From contig NZ_JAUCGQ010000001.1 of the NCBI RefSeq assembly GCF_030362835.1, positions 310,001 to 374,000 on the forward strand: a stretch of DNA of 64,000 nucleotides, in the 5' to 3' direction. The DNA is from Cellulomonas alba. Lineage in GTDB: Bacteria; Actinomycetota; Actinomycetes; Actinomycetales; Cellulomonadaceae. A program made the position numbers and the translations under genes. The notes beneath the pieces are model-generated. The model did not search any database and was not told where the DNA came from. It saw only the letters and a list, made by a program, of their open reading frames with translations. Of the stretch, positions 60,718 through 64,000 are shown piece by piece (the stretch's first letter is position 1; every line of letters begins with the position of its first letter).

Positions 60718-61719
60718 GTGACCATCGCACCCGAGGGCCGTCGCATGCTGCGGGTCGAGGCGCGCAACGCGCAGACCCCCATCGAGAAGAAGCCCGAGTG
60801 GATCCGCACGCGCGCGACCATGGGGCCGGAGTACTCCGAGCTCAAGGGCCTGGTGAAGCGCGAGGGCCTGCACACGGTGTGCGAGGAGGCGGGCTGTCCC
60901 AACATCTTCGAGTGCTGGGAGGACCGCGAGGCGACGTTCCTCATCGGCGGCGACCAGTGCACGCGGCGTTGTGACTTCTGCCAGATCGACACCGGCAAGC
61001 CGGTCGACCTCGACCGCGACGAGCCGCGCCGCGTCGCGGCCTCCGTCCAGGCGATGGGCCTCAAGTACGCCACGGTGACCGGCGTCGCGCGCGACGACCT
61101 GCCCGACGGCGGCGCGTGGCTCTACGCCGAGACGGTGCGCCAGATCCACGACGTCAACCCCGGCACCGGCGTCGAGCTGCTGATCCCCGACTTCAACGCG
61201 GTCCCCGAGCTGCTCGACGAGGTCTTCGACTCGCGGCCCGAGGTCCTCGCGCACAACCTCGAGACCGTGCCGCGGATCTTCAAGCAGATCCGCCCCGGCT
61301 TCCGGTACGAGCGCTCGCTGTCCGTGCTGACGCGCGCGCACGACGCGGGGTTCGTCACGAAGTCGAACCTCATCCTCGGCATGGGCGAGACGTACGACGA
61401 GACGGTCGAGGCGCTCGCCGCGCTGCACGAGGCGGGTTGCGACCTCATCACGATCACGCAGTACCTCCGGCCTTCGGTGCGCCACCACCCCGTCGACCGG
61501 TGGGTCCGCCCTGAGGAGTTCGTCGCGCTGTCCGAGGAGGCCGAGCGGATCGGGTTCCTCGGCGTGATGGCCGGCCCGCTCGTCCGCTCGTCGTACCGCG
61601 CCGGCCGGCTGTGGGGGCAGGCCATGCGCCGCCGCGGGCTGCCGATCCCGGAGGCGCTCGCGCACCTCGGCGAGCCGACCACCGCGCGCCAGGAGGCCGC
61701 GAGCCTGCTCGCGCGCTGA
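60718..61719 (+). CDS. lipA: Lipoyl synthase
   Basis: Radical SAM enzyme inserting two sulfurs into octanoyl-E2, 333 residues. The auxiliary 4Fe-4S cluster cysteines are 55, 60 and 66 ([12 protein letters not shown]), the SAM cluster cysteines 81, 85 and 88 (CTRRCDFC), and the C-terminal RSSY serine ligand is present. GTG 60718 lies 7 nt after TACTCT (60705-60710), so the message is leaderless. The auxiliary cluster is consumed as sulfur donor, making it a natural client of the IscA-type protein in this window. Confidence 0.96.
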   Translation: MTIAPEGRRMLRVEARNAQTPIEKKPEWIRTRATMGPEYSELKGLVKREGLHTVCEEAGCPNIFECWEDREATFLIGGDQCTRRCDFCQIDTGKPVDLDRDEPRRVAASVQAMGLKYATVTGVARDDLPDGGAWLYAETVRQIHDVNPGTGVELLIPDFNAVPELLDEVFDSRPEVLAHNLETVPRIFKQIRPGFRYERSLSVLTRAHDAGFVTKSNLILGMGETYDETVEALAALHEAGCDLITITQYLRPSVRHHPVDRWVRPEEFVALSEEAERIGFLGVMAGPLVRSSYRAGRLWGQAMRRRGLPIPEALAHLGEPTTARQEAASLLAR

Positions 61720-61791
61720 GTCTCGCCGGTCCGTCGTCCTCCCCCGCGGAGTGACCAGGACGGGCCCCGGCGCTCGGTAGACTTCGGGCCC

Positions 61792-62502
61792 ATGGCCCGC
61801 AACTCGTCCAGCTCCGACACGCCCGAGGTCAAGAAGACCCGCTGGTACCACCAGGTGTGGCAGGCGTACCAGATGTCCCGCCGGGTCGACCCGTCGGTCA
61901 CGTGGCTCGTGCTCGCGACGTTCGTCGGCATCCTGGCGATCGGCGCGGTGGTCGGCCTGCTGATCGGTCAGTGGCTGTACTGGCTGCTGCTCTCGGTGCC
62001 CTTCGCGGTGCTCGCGGCGCTGTTCGTGCTCGCGCGCCGCGCCGAGACCGCCGCGTACACGCAGATCGAGGGACAGCCCGGCGCGTCGCGTGCCGCGCTC
62101 GGCACGATCCGCCGCGGCTGGACGTTCGGCGAGGAGCCCGTCGCCGTGGACCCGCGCACGCAGGACGTGGTCTTCCGCGGTGTCGGCCGACCGGGTGTCG
62201 TGCTGATCGGCGAGGGCCCGGCGTCCCGCGTCGGTCGCCTCCTCGAGCAGGAGCGCAAGCGCACGGCCCGCGTCATCTCCGGCGCGCCGATCACGGTGAT
62301 CCAGTGCGGCAACGACGAGGGCCAGGTGCCGCTGCGCAAGCTGCCCCGCACCGTGCAGAAGCTCAAGCCTCAGCTGACGAAGGCCGAGGTCGCAGCCGTC
62401 GACAAGCGGCTGACCGCGCTCGGCGCGGTCCGCCTGCCGGTGCCGAAGGGTGTCGACCCGATGCGCGTGCGCCCCGACCGCAAGGGCATGCGCGGGCGCT
62501 GA
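61792..62502 (+). CDS. DUF4191 membrane protein
   Basis: A 236-residue actinobacterial protein corresponding to Rv2219. Two adjacent membrane helices (VTWLVLATFVGILAIGAVVGLL and WLYWLLLSVPFAVLAALFVLA) are followed by a cytoplasmic domain with AYTQIEGQPGASRAALGTI, GRPGVVLIGEGPASRVGRLL and a basic end. Function is unknown, but it is always beside lipA and glnA. ATG 61792 lies 8 nt after TAGACT (61778-61783). Confidence 0.88.
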   Translation: MARNSSSSDTPEVKKTRWYHQVWQAYQMSRRVDPSVTWLVLATFVGILAIGAVVGLLIGQWLYWLLLSVPFAVLAALFVLARRAETAAYTQIEGQPGASRAALGTIRRGWTFGEEPVAVDPRTQDVVFRGVGRPGVVLIGEGPASRVGRLLEQERKRTARVISGAPITVIQCGNDEGQVPLRKLPRTVQKLKPQLTKAEVAAVDKRLTALGAVRLPVPKGVDPMRVRPDRKGMRGR

Positions 62503-62542
62503 CCTCCGCCTCTCTGCGGGCCGCGCTCGGTACGGTGCCCGC

Positions 62543-63145
62543 GTGGCTGCGGACGGTACGAACGGCACCTGGAACCACAACACGCACTACCACCACCTCG
62601 CGCTGCGGCATGCCCGCACAGCCCGGTCGGCGGTCGACGTCGGCTGCGGCGAGGGGCTGTTGACGCGCAGGCTGGCTGACGCGGGCGTCGCCTCGGTGGT
62701 CGGCGTCGACGCGGACGTCGACGAGGTCGAGCGGGCGCGCGCCGCCGCCGACGGCCGCGCGGGTCTGCGCTACGAGGTCGGCGACGCGCTCGAGGTCCCC
62801 GAGGGGACGTTCGACCTCGTGACGTGCTTCGCGACGCTGCACCACGTCGACCTCGCCGCGGGCCTGCGGCGGCTCGCCGCGCTGACGGCGCCCCGCGGGC
62901 GGCTCGTCGTCGTGGGCCTCGCCGCCGTGCGCAGCCCGCTCGACGCGGCGCTCGGTGCGGCGGCGGTCCCGGTGGCGTTCGTGGCCGACCGGCGTCGTGG
63001 CGTGTGGGAGCACGGCTCCCCCATGACCGACCCGGCCGACGGCTACGGCGCCGTGCGCGACGCCGCGCGGCTCGCGCTGCCGGGCGTCCGGTGGCGGCGC
63101 AGGCTCTACTGGCGGTACAGCCTCGAGTGGACGGCACCGGCCTGA
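62543..63145 (+). CDS. SAM-dependent methyltransferase (UbiE-like)
   Basis: A 200-residue class I methyltransferase. Motif I is AVDVGCGEGLLTRRLADAG, followed by VVGVDAD, GDALEVPEGTFDLVTCFATLHHVD and an RGRLVVVGLAAV strand. The C-terminus is short and basic with RRLYWRYSLEW. The substrate is unknown. GTG 62543 lies 6 nt after TACGGT (62531-62536), suggesting leaderless translation. It is not part of the usual lipA-DUF4191-RDD-glnA order, so it is probably a lineage-specific addition. Confidence 0.87.
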   Translation: MAADGTNGTWNHNTHYHHLALRHARTARSAVDVGCGEGLLTRRLADAGVASVVGVDADVDEVERARAAADGRAGLRYEVGDALEVPEGTFDLVTCFATLHHVDLAAGLRRLAALTAPRGRLVVVGLAAVRSPLDAALGAAAVPVAFVADRRRGVWEHGSPMTDPADGYGAVRDAARLALPGVRWRRRLYWRYSLEWTAPA

Positions 63146-63165
63146 CGACGAGCCGCCCGCGCGGG

Positions 63166-63193
63166 CGCGCGGTGCGTCACGCGCGGTGCGTCA
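63166..63193. repeat. 14-bp perfect tandem duplication
   Basis: CGCGCGGTGCGTCA occurs twice head to tail at the 3' end of the RDD gene. The second copy supplies that gene's stop codon (TCA complement, 63191-63193). Confidence 0.8.
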
Positions 63194-63670
63194 GCGACGG
63201 ACGATCGCCGTGCCGGCGGCCCGGTCGTGCATGCCGCGGCCGTCGCCGTCCCAGATGACCGCCGGGATGACGACGCACACCAGCACCGTCCGGATCGCGG
63301 CGGCGAGGAAGCCCGGCGCGTGCCCGTCGTCGACGACCGGCTCGGCGGGCGGCGTCGCGACGCGGCGCACGCGCAGACCGAGCAGCCGGTGCCCGATCGA
63401 CGAGCCGATCGAACCGACCAGCACGACGTTCTCGAGCGCGAAGATCGCGAGCGGCCCCCAGGACCGGGACGCGCTGTCGTGCGGGAAGACGACGGACGCC
63501 ACGAGCAGGGACGCGAACCAGTCGATCAGCAGCGCCACGATGCGCCGGCCCAGACCGGCGAGCGAGCCGCTGCCGTCCCGCGGGAGGCCGAGCCGCGCGC
63601 CTCGGTCGTCGCCCTCGCCACCCGCCGGGCTGCCCTCGAGCCAGGAGCCGATGTTCTCTCGCGTCACCAC
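63191..63670 (-). CDS. RDD-family membrane protein
   Basis: A 159-residue membrane protein. GLGRRIVALLIDWFASLLVASVVF is the first RDD helix with its Arg and Asp, SIGHRLLGLRVRRV the conserved loop, and LAAAIRTVLVCVVIPAVIW the last helix; DGRGMHDRAAGTAIV is the typical end. It matches Rv2219A next to glnA1. The GTG start is 6 nt after TACCCT (complement of 63677-63682), so it is leaderless and divergent from glnA. RDD proteins may be ion or solute antiporters, but the role is unproven. Confidence 0.88.
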   Translation of the reverse strand: MVTRENIGSWLEGSPAGGEGDDRGARLGLPRDGSGSLAGLGRRIVALLIDWFASLLVASVVFPHDSASRSWGPLAIFALENVVLVGSIGSSIGHRLLGLRVRRVATPPAEPVVDDGHAPGFLAAAIRTVLVCVVIPAVIWDGDGRGMHDRAAGTAIVRR

Positions 63671-63723
63671 GCGTCCAGGGTAGGCGGCGCGAGATGGACG
63701 CTTGACCGGTCCGGCGACCGATC

Positions 63724-63781
63724 GTTACACAGGCACCGGGTCCGTAACGTCGTGGAAACAATCGCTACACGATGGAGAAAC
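63724..63781 (+). promoter_or_regulatory. Probable GlnR-binding region upstream of glnA
   Basis: GTAAC (63744-63748), six bases, then GAAAC (63755-63759) is the GlnR a-site/b-site pattern gTnAC-n6-GaAAC known in actinobacteria. GTTAC at 63724 and GAAAC at 63777 are further half-sites at 20 and 22 bp, that is about two helix turns away. A -10 candidate TACGGT lies at 63792-63797, placing the start near 63804. Confidence 0.7.
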
Positions 63782-63843
63782 GGCCCCCTCGTACGGTCGG
63801 GCCAGCCCGATCGAACGGGCGACGACCAACCGAGGAGCAGCGG

Positions 63844-64000
63844 ATGTTCAGCAAGCCAGAGGAAGTCCTGGCCTTCATCAAGAGCGAGGACGTCAAGTTC
63901 ATCGACGTCCGGTTCTGCGACCTGCCCGGCGTGATGCAGCACTTCAACGTGCCCGCGGGCAGCGTGGACGAGAGCTTCTTCACCGAGGGCCAGATGTTCG
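63844..64000 (+). CDS. glnA: Glutamine synthetase, type I (start only)
   Basis: The first 52 codons (MFSKPEEVLAFIKSEDVKFI, then DVRFCDLPGVMQHFNVPAGSVD and EGQMF) match the beta-grasp N-terminus of GlnA1. The gene leaves the window at 64000. GAGGAG at 63832-63837 gives a clear ribosome site, and the leader is about 40 nt, unlike the leaderless neighbours. It assimilates ammonium into glutamine and is expected to be under GlnR control through the upstream boxes. Confidence 0.93.
   Translation, partial: MFSKPEEVLAFIKSEDVKFIDVRFCDLPGVMQHFNVPAGSVDESFFTEGQMF

Overview
The window is about 64 kb of very GC-rich (above 70%) chromosomal DNA from an actinobacterium, most likely Cellulomonas or a close relative in Micrococcales. 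Supporting points are the actinobacterial protein families (DUF3043, DUF4191, DUF4192, CtaF, Rv2175c-like, DEDDh/GIY-YIG nuclease, PASTA kinase, class II DAHP synthase), frequent GTG starts, and many start codons lying 6-8 nt after a TAnnnT -10 hexamer (leaderless mRNAs). I saw no tRNA, rRNA, CRISPR array, prophage or insertion sequence. The content is mainly housekeeping, with a few accessory islands.

Layout. 1-3.6 kb: truncated GNAT gene, pyroglutamyl peptidase, topoisomerase subunit B, a small zinc protein. 3.7-4.9 kb: self-contained VOC-ArsR-SRPBCC operon with a palindromic operator. 5.0-10.2 kb: principal sigma factor, universal stress protein, DUF4192, a lipoprotein and a polyprenyl diphosphate synthase. 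10.2-14 kb: Rv2175c-like DNA-binding protein, LysM/SLT cell-wall hydrolase, PASTA-type kinase. 14.1-21.3 kb: DAHP synthase coupled to PPi-phosphofructokinase, acyltransferase, glucokinase, acyl-CoA ligase. 21.3-25.4 kb: nuclease, Lrp-like protein, trpD and a receiver-domain protein. 25.7-35.5 kb: respiratory cluster ctaE-qcrCAB on + and ctaC-ctaD-ctaF on -, separated by superoxide dismutase, a ComB-like phosphatase and a methyltransferase. 35.7-40.2 kb: sulfur/Fe-S/NAD group (degenerate desulfurase homologue, TusA-like carrier, IscA-type protein, glycerate kinase, nadA). 40.2-48.1 kb: mixed metabolic genes and a MocR/YczE/CoA-transferase locus. 48.1-56.8 kb: pyrD, pepA, lpdA, sucB, epimerase. 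56.8-64 kb: pseudokinase-like receptor, Gfo/Idh oxidoreductase, lipB, flavodoxin, lipA, DUF4191, methyltransferase, RDD protein and the start of glnA.

From polyprenyl synthase to glnA the order broadly follows, from memory, the M. tuberculosis Rv2173-Rv2220 segment (idsA2, Rv2175c, pknL, DAHP synthase, PlsC, FadD15, Rv2191, trpD, ctaE-qcrCAB, ctaF/ctaC, IscA, glycerate kinase, pepB, dlaT, Rv2216, lipB, lipA, Rv2219, RDD, glnA1). The shared themes are aerobic respiration (bc1 and cytochrome oxidase), lipoate synthesis and attachment next to the lipoylated E2 and its E3, Fe-S assembly, and cell-envelope signalling. No clearly new multi-gene system is present. The best leads are a desulfurase homologue that has lost its PLP lysine but kept its cysteine loop next to a TusA-like protein, a membrane pseudokinase, a four-unit 9-bp GTCACA array in front of a cell-wall hydrolase, a domain-rearranged CoA-transferase, a 93-bp-period duplication after an Lrp-like gene, and the pervasive leaderless promoter architecture.
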